6,885 nucleotides of DNA from Oscillospiraceae bacterium (GCA_015068175.1 SVLA01000110.1:1-6885); one strand, 5' to 3'. Numbered from the stretch's first letter, positions 1 to 6,033 are shown. The notes: generated by a model from the letters alone, not told the origin. Made by a program: numbers and translations.

Positions 1-830
1 CCGGGCACATGACCAAGACCCGCCGCCAGATCGAAGCCGATCTGAAGCAGGTGGATGCGGTCTGTGAGATCGTGGATGCCCGGATCCCCATGTCCAGCCG
101 GAACCCGGACATCGATGCCATCTGCGGCAATAAGCCCCGGATCATCGTCCTTAACCGCATGGATCTGGCCGATCCCAACGGCACCAAGGAATGGAGCCGC
201 TATTTCAAGAATAAAGGCATGGCTGTGGTGGTCACCGATTGCAAGACCCGGAAGGGTATTGCAGATTTCACCCCGGCTGCCCGGGCCGCTTGTAAAGAGA
301 AACTCCAGCGGGATGCCGCCCGGGGCATGAACCGCCCCCTGCGGGTCATGGTGGTGGGGATCCCCAATGTGGGTAAATCCACCCTCATCAATCAGATCTC
401 CGGCCGCAAGGGCGCCAAGGCGGAAAACCGTCCCGGCGTGACCCGGGGCAAACAGTGGGTCACCGTGGACCAGGGCCTCCTGCTGCTGGATACCCCCGGC
501 ATTCTGTGGCCCAAGTTCGAGGACCCGGAAGTGGGCATGATGCTGGCCTATACCGGCGCTGTCAAGGAAGGGGTCCTGGATCTGGAAGAATTGGCTGCCC
601 GGCTCATTGCGTTGCTCCACAGGCGGTATCCCGATGCCCTGAAGGAACGCTACAAGCTGGAAGCGGAGCAGGGGACACCGGGGTATGAATTGCTGGAGAT
701 GGCCGGCCGCAAGCGGGGATATCTGGTCTCCGGCGGCGAAGTGAACACCGAGCGGATGGCAAAGGTCCTGGTGGATGAATTCCGGGCCGGCAAGCTGGGC
801 CGCTTTACATTGGAGGTGCCCGCAGAATGA
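1..830 (+). CDS. rbgA: Ribosome biogenesis GTPase RbgA (YlqF), 5'-truncated by the window edge
   Basis: Circularly permuted GTPase that acts late in 50S subunit assembly in the cytoplasm (family knowledge). The G motifs appear in permuted order. Counting from the Met at nt 9: G4-like NRMD at 49-52, probable G5 around TDCKTRKG (76-83), G1 P-loop GIPNVGKST (117-125), G2 Thr145 in RPGVTRG, and G3 DTPG (161-164). The DARIP motif at 23-27 is also typical. The Met at nt 9 is unlikely to be the real start: the frame is open upstream, and nt 1-8 encode the end of the family's conserved N-terminal PGHM motif, so roughly ten residues probably lie outside the window. The visible 273 residues fit a family length of about 280. 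G4 has Arg where NKxD is usual. The stop overlaps the rnhB start as ATGA. Bacillus subtilis also has rbgA directly before rnhB, downstream of rplS. The identification is firm. Confidence 0.95.
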   Translation, partial: GHMTKTRRQIEADLKQVDAVCEIVDARIPMSSRNPDIDAICGNKPRIIVLNRMDLADPNGTKEWSRYFKNKGMAVVVTDCKTRKGIADFTPAARAACKEKLQRDAARGMNRPLRVMVVGIPNVGKSTLINQISGRKGAKAENRPGVTRGKQWVTVDQGLLLLDTPGILWPKFEDPEVGMMLAYTGAVKEGVLDLEELAARLIALLHRRYPDALKERYKLEAEQGTPGYELLEMAGRKRGYLVSGGEVNTERMAKVLVDEFRAGKLGRFTLEVPAE

Positions 831-1441
831 GTGAAGTGAATATGTGGGCCTATGAGCAGGAACTGTTTGATCAGGGCCTGACCCTGGTCTGCGGCGTGGA
901 TGAAGCCGGACGCGGCCCTTTGGCCGGTCCCGTTTGCGCCGCGGCCGTGATCCTGCCGGCCAACCTGGAGATCCCCGGCCTCAACGACAGCAAAAAGCTG
1001 ACGGACAAAAAGCGCCGGGAACTGATGCCCATCATTAAAGAGCATGCCATCGCCTGGGGCATCGGCATGGCCAGCCACGAAGAGATCGACCGGATCAACA
1101 TCCTCCAGGCCACTTTCCTGTCCATGGAACGGGCCATGGCCAACCTGCAGGTCAAACCGGAATTTGCCCTCATTGACGGCAACCGGGAGAAGGATTTCGG
1201 CCTGCCGGTGAAGACTGTGGTCAAGGGCGACAGCCTCAGTGCCAATATCGCCGCGGCCTCGGTCCTTGCAAAGGTGACCCGTGACGATCTGATGGAGCAA
1301 ATGGCCCTTACATACCCCGGTTATGGCTTTGAGATCCATAAGGGTTACGGCACCAAGGCACACTATGCCGCCTTGACGGAGCTGGGACCCAGCCCCATCC
1401 ACAGGATGACGTTTCTGAAAAAGTTCTATGGCGAAAAGTAA
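827..1441 (+). CDS. rnhB: Ribonuclease HII
   Basis: Endonuclease that cleaves the RNA strand of RNA-DNA hybrids and nicks 5' of single ribonucleotides misincorporated in DNA, starting ribonucleotide excision repair (family knowledge). The 204-residue protein shows the whole family signature: GVDEAGRGPLAGP (23-35), DSKKL (54-58), IDGN (116-119), VKGDSLSANIAAAS (132-145) and the C-terminal GYGTKAH and GPSPIHR motifs. The expected DEDD catalytic set is Asp25, Glu26, Asp117 and Asp135, with the same spacing as E. coli RNase HII (16, 17, 108, 126). The start at 827 is supported by GGAGGT at 812-817, 9 nt upstream, and overlaps the rbgA stop, implying translational coupling. Met6 (nt 842) is a possible but less supported start. 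The last 14 nt overlap the next gene. It appears complete and functional. Confidence 0.97.
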   Translation: MSEVNMWAYEQELFDQGLTLVCGVDEAGRGPLAGPVCAAAVILPANLEIPGLNDSKKLTDKKRRELMPIIKEHAIAWGIGMASHEEIDRINILQATFLSMERAMANLQVKPEFALIDGNREKDFGLPVKTVVKGDSLSANIAAASVLAKVTRDDLMEQMALTYPGYGFEIHKGYGTKAHYAALTELGPSPIHRMTFLKKFYGEK

Positions 1442-1793
1442 AATTGCCGGTGCCTGGGGCGAAGCCTTCGCCGCGGAGTACCTGCGTAAAAAGCGATATA
1501 AACTGGTGGCCCAGGGCTACCGCAGCCGCTTCGGTGAGATCGATCTCATCGTCCGCGACCGGAAATATCTGGTTTTTGTGGAGGTAAAACTCCGCAAGAC
1601 CCCGGATTTTGCCGCCGCAAGAGAATTTGTGGACCGTCATAAGCAGGACCGGATCCGGATCACCGCATCCATGTACCTGGCGGAGAACCCTACCCCATTA
1701 CAGCCACGTTTTGATGTGGTGGAGATCTATGCCCCTGACGGTCCTTTGACGAAAACACCCCTGGTGGAACATTTGGAGGATGCTTTTCAATGA
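1428..1793 (+). CDS. YraN/UPF0102 family protein (predicted nuclease fold)
   Basis: Small 121-residue protein of the UPF0102 (YraN) family, whose cellular role is not established. The family is predicted to adopt a restriction-endonuclease-like fold. Visible signatures are GAWGEAFAAEYL (8-19), RFGEIDLI (34-41) and VFVEVKLR (49-56). The acidic residues Glu12, Asp39 and Glu52, with Lys54, give the E...D...ExK arrangement of PD-(D/E)xK nucleases, so a metal-dependent nuclease is a reasonable inference but not shown. The length is typical. The start at 1428 lies inside rnhB, and only a weak A-rich GAAAAAG precedes it, so translation probably depends on ribosomes finishing rnhB. The stop overlaps the next ATG by 4 nt. 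Adjacency to rnhB is common for this family and hints at a DNA or RNA maintenance role. Confidence 0.88.
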   Translation: MAKSKIAGAWGEAFAAEYLRKKRYKLVAQGYRSRFGEIDLIVRDRKYLVFVEVKLRKTPDFAAAREFVDRHKQDRIRITASMYLAENPTPLQPRFDVVEIYAPDGPLTKTPLVEHLEDAFQ

Positions 1794-2743
1794 ATTTTCC
1801 TGTTTTTGACCTGCATTGCGATACCGCCCTGGCCCTCATGGGCAAGGACCTGGTGACCCCCGGCAAGCTCCGGAAAAACGAACTGCATATCGATCTGGAG
1901 CGGGCAAAGACCTTGCCCGGTTATGCCCAGTGCTTCGCCTGCTTCACCACGCCCTTTATGCGGCAGTGGCACCAGGTGGCCCCGGAGACGGTCTTCCAGG
2001 CGGAGCTGGATGTGATGATGGCCCAGATCGAAGGGAACAAGGATCTGATCCGCCAGGCGTTTTCCGCCGCGGATGTGCGTAAAAACCATGAAAAGGGCCT
2101 CATGTCGGCCATTTTGACCATTGAAGGTCCCGCAGGCTTCGGTTTTGAACCGGCGCTGCTGGAGCTTCTGTACAGCGCCGGTTTCCGTATGACCAGCCTG
2201 AGCTGGAACGAACAGAATGTCCTCACCGGCTCCCAAAAGACCGGCGGCGGTCTGACGGACCTGGGCGTGGCCTTCCTGAAGGAGGCCCAGCGGGTAGGCA
2301 TGATGGTGGACGTGAGCCACATCAGCGATGAGGGGTTCTGGGATATTATCCGCCACACGGAAAAACCCATCGTCGCCAGCCATTCCAACAGCCGCGCCGT
2401 CTGCGATCACAGCCGCAATCTGACGGATGATATGTTCCGGGCCATCATGGAGACCGGCGGCGTTGCCGGGTTCAATCAATGCGCTCCCTTTGTGGGGGAG
2501 CTTTGCGACCTGGATACGGTCTGCGACCATATCCTCCATTTCCTGGAGCTGGATCCTGAGGGCAGGCACATCGCCCTGGGCGGCGACCTGGACGGGTGCG
2601 ATGTTCTGCCTGCGGGATTTGAGGGTGTACAAAGCTATCCTGCCATGGCCCAGCGGCTTCTGGAGCGGGGCGTGAGCGAGGATCTGCTGATGAATATTTA
2701 TTGGAATAATGCGTTGGGAGTGATGGATGTATGCTGTATCTGA
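1790..2743 (+). CDS. Membrane dipeptidase-family zinc hydrolase (peptidase M19)
   Basis: Homologue of renal (membrane) dipeptidase, a binuclear zinc enzyme of the amidohydrolase superfamily that cleaves dipeptides and is often tolerant of D-residues at the C-terminal position (family knowledge). Likely metal ligands are His9 and Asp11 (FDLHCD), bridging Glu112 (LTIEGP), His177 (DVSHIS) and His198 (ASHSN). DHSRN (206-210) and GGDLDG (264-269, Asp266) are the other conserved motifs. The 317 residues are typical for bacterial members. I see no signal peptide or membrane segment, so the protein is probably cytoplasmic despite the family name; cell-wall or dietary dipeptide turnover is inference. 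The start is supported by GGAGGA at 1775-1780, 9 nt upstream, and overlaps the preceding stop as ATGA. The 3' end overlaps the next gene by 13 nt. The family call is firm; the substrate is unknown. Confidence 0.93.
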   Translation: MNFPVFDLHCDTALALMGKDLVTPGKLRKNELHIDLERAKTLPGYAQCFACFTTPFMRQWHQVAPETVFQAELDVMMAQIEGNKDLIRQAFSAADVRKNHEKGLMSAILTIEGPAGFGFEPALLELLYSAGFRMTSLSWNEQNVLTGSQKTGGGLTDLGVAFLKEAQRVGMMVDVSHISDEGFWDIIRHTEKPIVASHSNSRAVCDHSRNLTDDMFRAIMETGGVAGFNQCAPFVGELCDLDTVCDHILHFLELDPEGRHIALGGDLDGCDVLPAGFEGVQSYPAMAQRLLERGVSEDLLMNIYWNNALGVMDVCCI

Positions 2744-3714
2744 CCACCCGTGAAAAGTATGACGCCTTCACCGTGGCCCGCGCCCTGGCATCGGACCGGG
2801 GTCCGGACGGCGGCCGCTATGTACCTTACAAAATGCCCCGCTTTTCCCCGGAGGATGTTTCTGCCCTGAAGGATAAATCCTTCGGCCAGACCATCGCTGA
2901 GGTTTTGACGCTGTTCTTCCGCTGCCCCCTGACGGCCTGGGATGTGGATTTCTGCATCGGCAAGGTCCCCCTGCGGGTGGCTGCCATGGGCCAGAAGGTC
3001 TTTGTGGCGGAGTGCTGGCGGAATCTGGAAGGCAGCTATGACAAGCTGGAGCGGATCCTGGCAGACCGGATCGGCGGCATCAACTGCACGGTGACTTCCT
3101 GGCTGCGGATCGCCATCCGCATTGCGGTGCTGACGGCAGTATTTGGCGAATTGCAGCGCCAGGGGATCACCGATCCTGTGGATGTTGCGGTTCCTGACGG
3201 CGACTTTACCGGCACCATGGCCGTTTGGTATGCCCGTCAGATGGGCCTGCCCGTGGCAGACGTTGTCTGCGCCTGTAAAGAAGGCAGCCCCGCCTGGGAA
3301 CTGCTGGTCAAGGGCAGGGTCCGTGGTCTGGAGCAGGCCATGCCGGAACTGGAGCGGCTGATCTTTGCAACCCTGGGCGTGGACGAAGTTCTCCGAGGCT
3401 GTGACCGCTGGTCCGACGGAGGATGCTGGGAGCTGACGCTCCTGATGCTGGATGCGGTGCGGAAAGGATTGTATCCTGCCATCGTCAGCGACGACCGGGT
3501 GGAAGCGGCCATTCCCAATGTCTACAGCACCAATTCTTACATTCTGGAGCCGGGTACCGCCAAGGCCTACAGCGGCCTTATGGACTACCGCGCCAAGCAC
3601 CGGGTGACCCGCGGGGCCTTGCTGATGGGCGAAGCTTCTCCCATGGACCACGCCCGCAGAATTACCGCCGCCCTGGGGATCTCCGGGGAACAACTGAAGG
3701 AGCTGCTGCGCTGA
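2731..3714 (+). CDS. Shortened threonine synthase-like protein, probably lacking the catalytic lysine
   Basis: A 327-residue protein, against roughly 430-500 for threonine synthases of the type with the extra N-terminal domain. Residues 2-62 resemble that Thr_synth_N domain: YLTTRE, then DGGRYVP (26-32), then alternating Ser/Glu/Leu helices. GGINCTVTSWLRIAIRIAV (115-133) matches the region of INSINWARI in real enzymes. VPDGDFTGTMAVWYARQMGLP (154-174) matches the glycine-rich cofactor-phosphate loop (PTGNFGD) and following helix. YILEPGTAKAY (270-280) and GALLMGEASPMDHARRI match the C-terminal part. The segment carrying the PLP Schiff-base lysine (HGPTxAFKD) is not recognisable: either it is deleted or it is replaced by SYDK at 102-105, where the lysine position would be Asp. 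Catalysis of phosphohomoserine to threonine is therefore unlikely and the function is unknown. It has no frameshift or internal stop. GGGAG at 2716-2720 precedes the start. It overlaps the M19 gene by 13 nt. Confidence 0.75.
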   Translation: MLYLTTREKYDAFTVARALASDRGPDGGRYVPYKMPRFSPEDVSALKDKSFGQTIAEVLTLFFRCPLTAWDVDFCIGKVPLRVAAMGQKVFVAECWRNLEGSYDKLERILADRIGGINCTVTSWLRIAIRIAVLTAVFGELQRQGITDPVDVAVPDGDFTGTMAVWYARQMGLPVADVVCACKEGSPAWELLVKGRVRGLEQAMPELERLIFATLGVDEVLRGCDRWSDGGCWELTLLMLDAVRKGLYPAIVSDDRVEAAIPNVYSTNSYILEPGTAKAYSGLMDYRAKHRVTRGALLMGEASPMDHARRITAALGISGEQLKELLR

Positions 3715-4410
3715 ATGGCATTGTATGTGATCGGAGATCTGCATCTGTGCCTGGGCGCGGACAAGCCTATGGATGTTTTCGGCGGCAATTGGGTGGGCTA
3801 TATGGACAAGCTCCGGGATGGCCTTTCCGTTATCGGCCCGGAGGATACCACCGTTCTGGCGGGGGACCTGAGCTGGGCCTTAGACCTGAGTCAGGCCCGG
3901 GAGGACTTTGCTTTCATCAACAGCATCCCCGGCCGGAAGATCATTCTCAAAGGCAACCACGATTACTGGTGGAGCACCGCCACGAAATTCTACAAATTCT
4001 GCCGTGAAAACGGTTTTGAGAATATGTACATCCTGAATAACAACCACTATGAGTATGCCGGCTATGCCCTTTGCGGCACCCGGGGGTGGTTTTTTGAGGA
4101 AGAGCGGAGCGACCAGCATGATGAGAAGGTTTTCCGTCGGGAGCTGATCCGCCTGGAGACTTCGTTGAAGGAAGCAGGGGATCTGCCCAAGCTGGTCTTT
4201 CTCCACTATCCGCCTCGGTATAAAGGTTACGAATGCCGGGAGATCCTGGACCTTCTGGAGCGTTACGGTGTCCGCAACTGTTATTACGGCCATCTTCACG
4301 GCCCCAGCCACGGTTTGGCCATGGAAGGGGTCTGGGACGGCGTGGATTTCCGCCTCATTGCCGCGGATAAGCTGGATTTTAAGCCCTATAAGATCACAGA
4401 CGCAGTTTAA
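3715..4410 (+). CDS. Calcineurin-like metallophosphoesterase (COG1768-like predicted phosphohydrolase)
   Basis: A 231-residue, single-domain, probably cytoplasmic member of the calcineurin-like phosphoesterase superfamily, which uses two metal ions to hydrolyse phosphate mono- or diesters. All core motifs are present in order: GDLH (7-10), GDLSW (50-54), GNHDYWW (80-86), FLHYPP (162-167) and GHLHG (192-196). The expected ligands are Asp8, His10, Asp51, Asn81, His164, His193 and His195, with His82 as the usual acid/base. The WW after GNHD and the overall layout recall the uncharacterised COG1768 group; the substrate is unknown. The ATG follows the preceding TGA with no gap, and AAGGAG at 3697-3702 lies 12 nt upstream, so translation is coupled. 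It is the last gene of the cluster, with a terminator starting 8 nt after its stop. Confidence 0.92.
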   Translation: MALYVIGDLHLCLGADKPMDVFGGNWVGYMDKLRDGLSVIGPEDTTVLAGDLSWALDLSQAREDFAFINSIPGRKIILKGNHDYWWSTATKFYKFCRENGFENMYILNNNHYEYAGYALCGTRGWFFEEERSDQHDEKVFRRELIRLETSLKEAGDLPKLVFLHYPPRYKGYECREILDLLERYGVRNCYYGHLHGPSHGLAMEGVWDGVDFRLIAADKLDFKPYKITDAV

Positions 4411-4417
4411 TATGGAT

Positions 4418-4475
4418 AAAAGAGATGCAAGGCAGGGGAGCGCGGGGCCTTTTCCCCATACTTGCATCTCTTTTT
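4418..4475 (+). terminator. Rho-independent terminator ending the rbgA-to-phosphoesterase operon
   Basis: AAAAGAGATGCAAG (4418-4431) is perfectly complementary to CTTGCATCTCTTTT (4461-4474), a 14-bp arm. An inner GGGGA/TCCCC helix (4435-4439 with 4453-4457) extends it across a small internal loop, and the 3' arm runs directly into a T-tract (4471-4475). It sits 8 nt after the phosphoesterase stop. The A-run at the 5' foot gives a short T-run on the opposite strand, but no convergent gene needs it. Confidence 0.92.
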
Positions 4476-4527
4476 CTCCGCAATACGAAAATATTCTGAA
4501 ATTTTTAGAAAAAATTGAAAAAAAGTG

Positions 4528-4556
4528 TGGACAATTGGATGTTTCTTTGATAAAAT
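4528..4556 (+). promoter_or_regulatory. Predicted sigma-A-type promoter for tig
   Basis: A -35 box TGGACA (4528-4533) and a -10 box TAAAAT (4551-4556) are separated by exactly 17 nt; each matches consensus at five of six positions. A/T-rich sequence with A-tracts at about 4489-4524 lies just upstream, where UP elements occur. Transcription would start near 4563, giving a leader of about 64 nt to the tig ATG. A perfect TATAAT at 4576-4581 has no partner -35 at normal spacing, so I prefer this pair. Confidence 0.75.
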
Positions 4557-4580
4557 ACTACGGCTGTAATTTTAATATAA

Positions 4581-4600
4581 TGGCTGACTACGGCCAGCCA
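4581..4600 (+). other. Small leader hairpin and tig ribosome binding site region
   Basis: TGGCTG (4581-4586) and CAGCCA (4595-4600) can pair as a 6-bp stem with an 8-nt loop in the predicted tig leader. It ends about 10 nt before the strong AAGGAG (4611-4616), which itself lies 10 nt from the tig ATG at 4627 and fixes that start. The stem does not occlude the ribosome binding site. It could stabilise the mRNA or be chance; I see no riboswitch-like architecture here. Confidence 0.35.
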
Positions 4601-4626
4601 GGAAATTTGGAAGGAGTAAAATCCCA

Positions 4627-5919
4627 ATGAATGTTAAGAACATTGAGAAGAAGGGCAACGAAGTAACCATCGTTGTTGAGATCGACAAGGATCTGATGGA
4701 AAAGGGCGTCAACGCCGCTTACATGAAGGCCCGCAAGCAGATCATGATCCCCGGTTTCCGTAAGGGCAAGGCCCCCCGGAAGATGATCGAGTCCATGTAC
4801 GGCGCCCATGTCTTCTACGAAGACGGCCTGGAAGAGATCTTCCCCGAGGTTTATCAGTTTGCCGTTGTGGAGCAGGGCATTAAGGCCATCGGCCGTCCCA
4901 GCCTCACCGATATGGACATCAGCGAAGATCATATCGTCACCCTGACCCTGACCACCGAGGTCTATCCCGAAGTCACTTTGGGCCAGTACAAGGGCTTGGA
5001 GATCGAGAAGCCTGAGGCTGTCGTTACCGACGAGCAGGTCCAGGCTGAACTGGACCGTATGGCCCAGAACGTTGCTTCCACCGAGGAAGTGGAGCGGGCT
5101 GCCGAGCTGGGCGACACCGCCAACATCAACTTCGAAGGCTTCCTGGATGGCGTGCCTTTCGACGGCGGCAAGGGCGATAACTTCGACCTGAAGCTGGGCA
5201 GCGGCCAGTTTATCCCCGGCTTCGAGGAGCAGGTCGTGGGCATGAACCCCGGCGAGGAGAAGGACATCAATCTGACCTTCCCCGAGGATTACCATGCTTC
5301 CGATCTGGCCGGCAAGGCTGTTGTGTTCCATGTGAAGCTGAACAAGCTGACCGCCACCAACGTGCCCGTGCAGGACGACGAGTTTGCCAAGGACGTTTCC
5401 GAGTTCGACACCCTGGAGGAGCTGAAGGCCGACATCCGCGCCAAGGCCCTGGCCAACGCGCAGAAGCAGATCGACTCCGCTTTCGAGAACGCCGCCGTTG
5501 AGAAGGCTGCCGAGAACACCGTGGTTGAGCTGCCCAAGGCCCTGATCGAGGCGGAGCTGGACAACCAGATGGAGCGCTTCGCTTACCAGCTTCAGATGAG
5601 CGGCTACTCTCTGGAGCAGTATGCCCAGATGATGGGCGGCGACCTGAACACCATGCGCAACGCATTCCGTCCCGGCGCCGAGAAGCAGGCCCGCATCAAT
5701 GTGACCCTGGAGAAGATCATCGAGGTGGAAGGTATCACCGTCTCCGAGGAGGAGATCGAGGCCGAGTACGCCGCCGTGGCTGCCCAGTACGAGCTGGAGC
5801 TGGCCAAGGTCAAGGATATGGTTCCCGCTGAGGAGATCACCGCCAGCCTGAAGAACCGCAAGGCTGTGAAGGTCATCACCGAGTCCGCCGTGGCCGTGGC
5901 CCCCAAGACCGAAGAGTAA
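4627..5919 (+). CDS. tig: Trigger factor, ribosome-associated chaperone with PPIase domain
   Basis: Docks beside the nascent-chain exit tunnel through ribosomal protein uL23 and shields and folds emerging polypeptides (family knowledge). The 430 residues match the usual length. The N-terminal ribosome-binding domain carries the signature GFRKGKAP at 43-50, the same positions as in E. coli. An FKBP-type peptidyl-prolyl isomerase domain occupies about 155-245 (GDTANINFEGF, FDLKLGSGQFIPGFE, GMNPGE). The alpha-helical C-terminal chaperone domain fills about 250-415, followed by a short acidic tail. AAGGAG at 4611-4616 supports the ATG. Codon use differs from the upstream cluster: only two of twelve Arg codons are CGG and Lys is almost always AAG, as expected of a highly expressed gene. 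It has its own predicted promoter and terminator. The tig-clpP-clpX order is common in Clostridia. Confidence 0.97.
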   Translation: MNVKNIEKKGNEVTIVVEIDKDLMEKGVNAAYMKARKQIMIPGFRKGKAPRKMIESMYGAHVFYEDGLEEIFPEVYQFAVVEQGIKAIGRPSLTDMDISEDHIVTLTLTTEVYPEVTLGQYKGLEIEKPEAVVTDEQVQAELDRMAQNVASTEEVERAAELGDTANINFEGFLDGVPFDGGKGDNFDLKLGSGQFIPGFEEQVVGMNPGEEKDINLTFPEDYHASDLAGKAVVFHVKLNKLTATNVPVQDDEFAKDVSEFDTLEELKADIRAKALANAQKQIDSAFENAAVEKAAENTVVELPKALIEAELDNQMERFAYQLQMSGYSLEQYAQMMGGDLNTMRNAFRPGAEKQARINVTLEKIIEVEGITVSEEEIEAEYAAVAAQYELELAKVKDMVPAEEITASLKNRKAVKVITESAVAVAPKTEE

Positions 5920-5930
5920 TTTGCAGAATC

Positions 5931-5966
5931 GTTGGGGGCGATCGTTTTGTGTCGCCCCCAACATTT
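5931..5966 (+). terminator. Rho-independent terminator after tig
   Basis: GTTGGGGGCGA (5931-5941) and TCGCCCCCAAC (5952-5962) form a perfect 11-bp GC-rich stem with a 10-nt T-rich loop, starting 11 nt after the tig stop. Only a short ATTTT follows, so termination may be incomplete and some tig transcripts may read through into clpP. Confidence 0.85.
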
Positions 5967-5998
5967 TAACAAAAGGAATAACCTTCCTTACCGATGGT

Positions 5999-6004
5999 TA
6001 GAAT
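5999..6004 (+). promoter_or_regulatory. Weak candidate -10 element upstream of clpP
   Basis: TAGAAT matches the -10 consensus at five of six positions and lies 30 nt before the clpP start, but no convincing -35 is found 16-18 nt upstream. A promoter is expected between the tig terminator and clpP, and this is the best box I see. I see no CtsR-type GGTCAAA repeats, the usual clp operator in Firmicutes. Confidence 0.25.
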
Positions 6005-6033
6005 GTTTTGTAACCCAGAAAGGAGATCTGACC

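Noticed and set aside
1787..2632. A 281-codon open frame on the - strand across the M19 peptidase gene
   Set aside because: Shadow of a gene with all its zinc-ligand motifs on the + strand.
2698..3744. A 348-codon open frame on the - strand across the threonine synthase-like gene
   Set aside because: The + strand frame has family motifs, a Shine-Dalgarno site and operon context; the - strand product resembles no family I recognise and has no promoter or ribosome binding site context.
4576..4581. Perfect TATAAT as the tig -10 box
   Set aside because: No -35-like hexamer lies 16-18 nt upstream and there is no extended -10 TG, whereas the TGGACA/TAAAAT pair just upstream has ideal spacing.
4268..4630. 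A 120-codon + strand frame spanning the phosphoesterase end and the intergenic region
   Set aside because: It overlaps the real gene out of frame and crosses the strong terminator; it has no ribosome binding site or recognisable protein features.
4588..5964. A 458-codon open frame on the - strand across tig
   Set aside because: It is antisense to an unmistakable trigger factor gene, runs through the tig terminator, and its translation is a low-complexity Leu/Gly/His-rich shadow typical of GC-biased third codon positions.
5932..6033. N-terminal extension of ClpP from the upstream ATG at 5932
   Set aside because: It would begin within the tig terminator stem and add 34 residues unlike any ClpP; the ATG at 6034 has a strong Shine-Dalgarno site and gives the family N-terminus.
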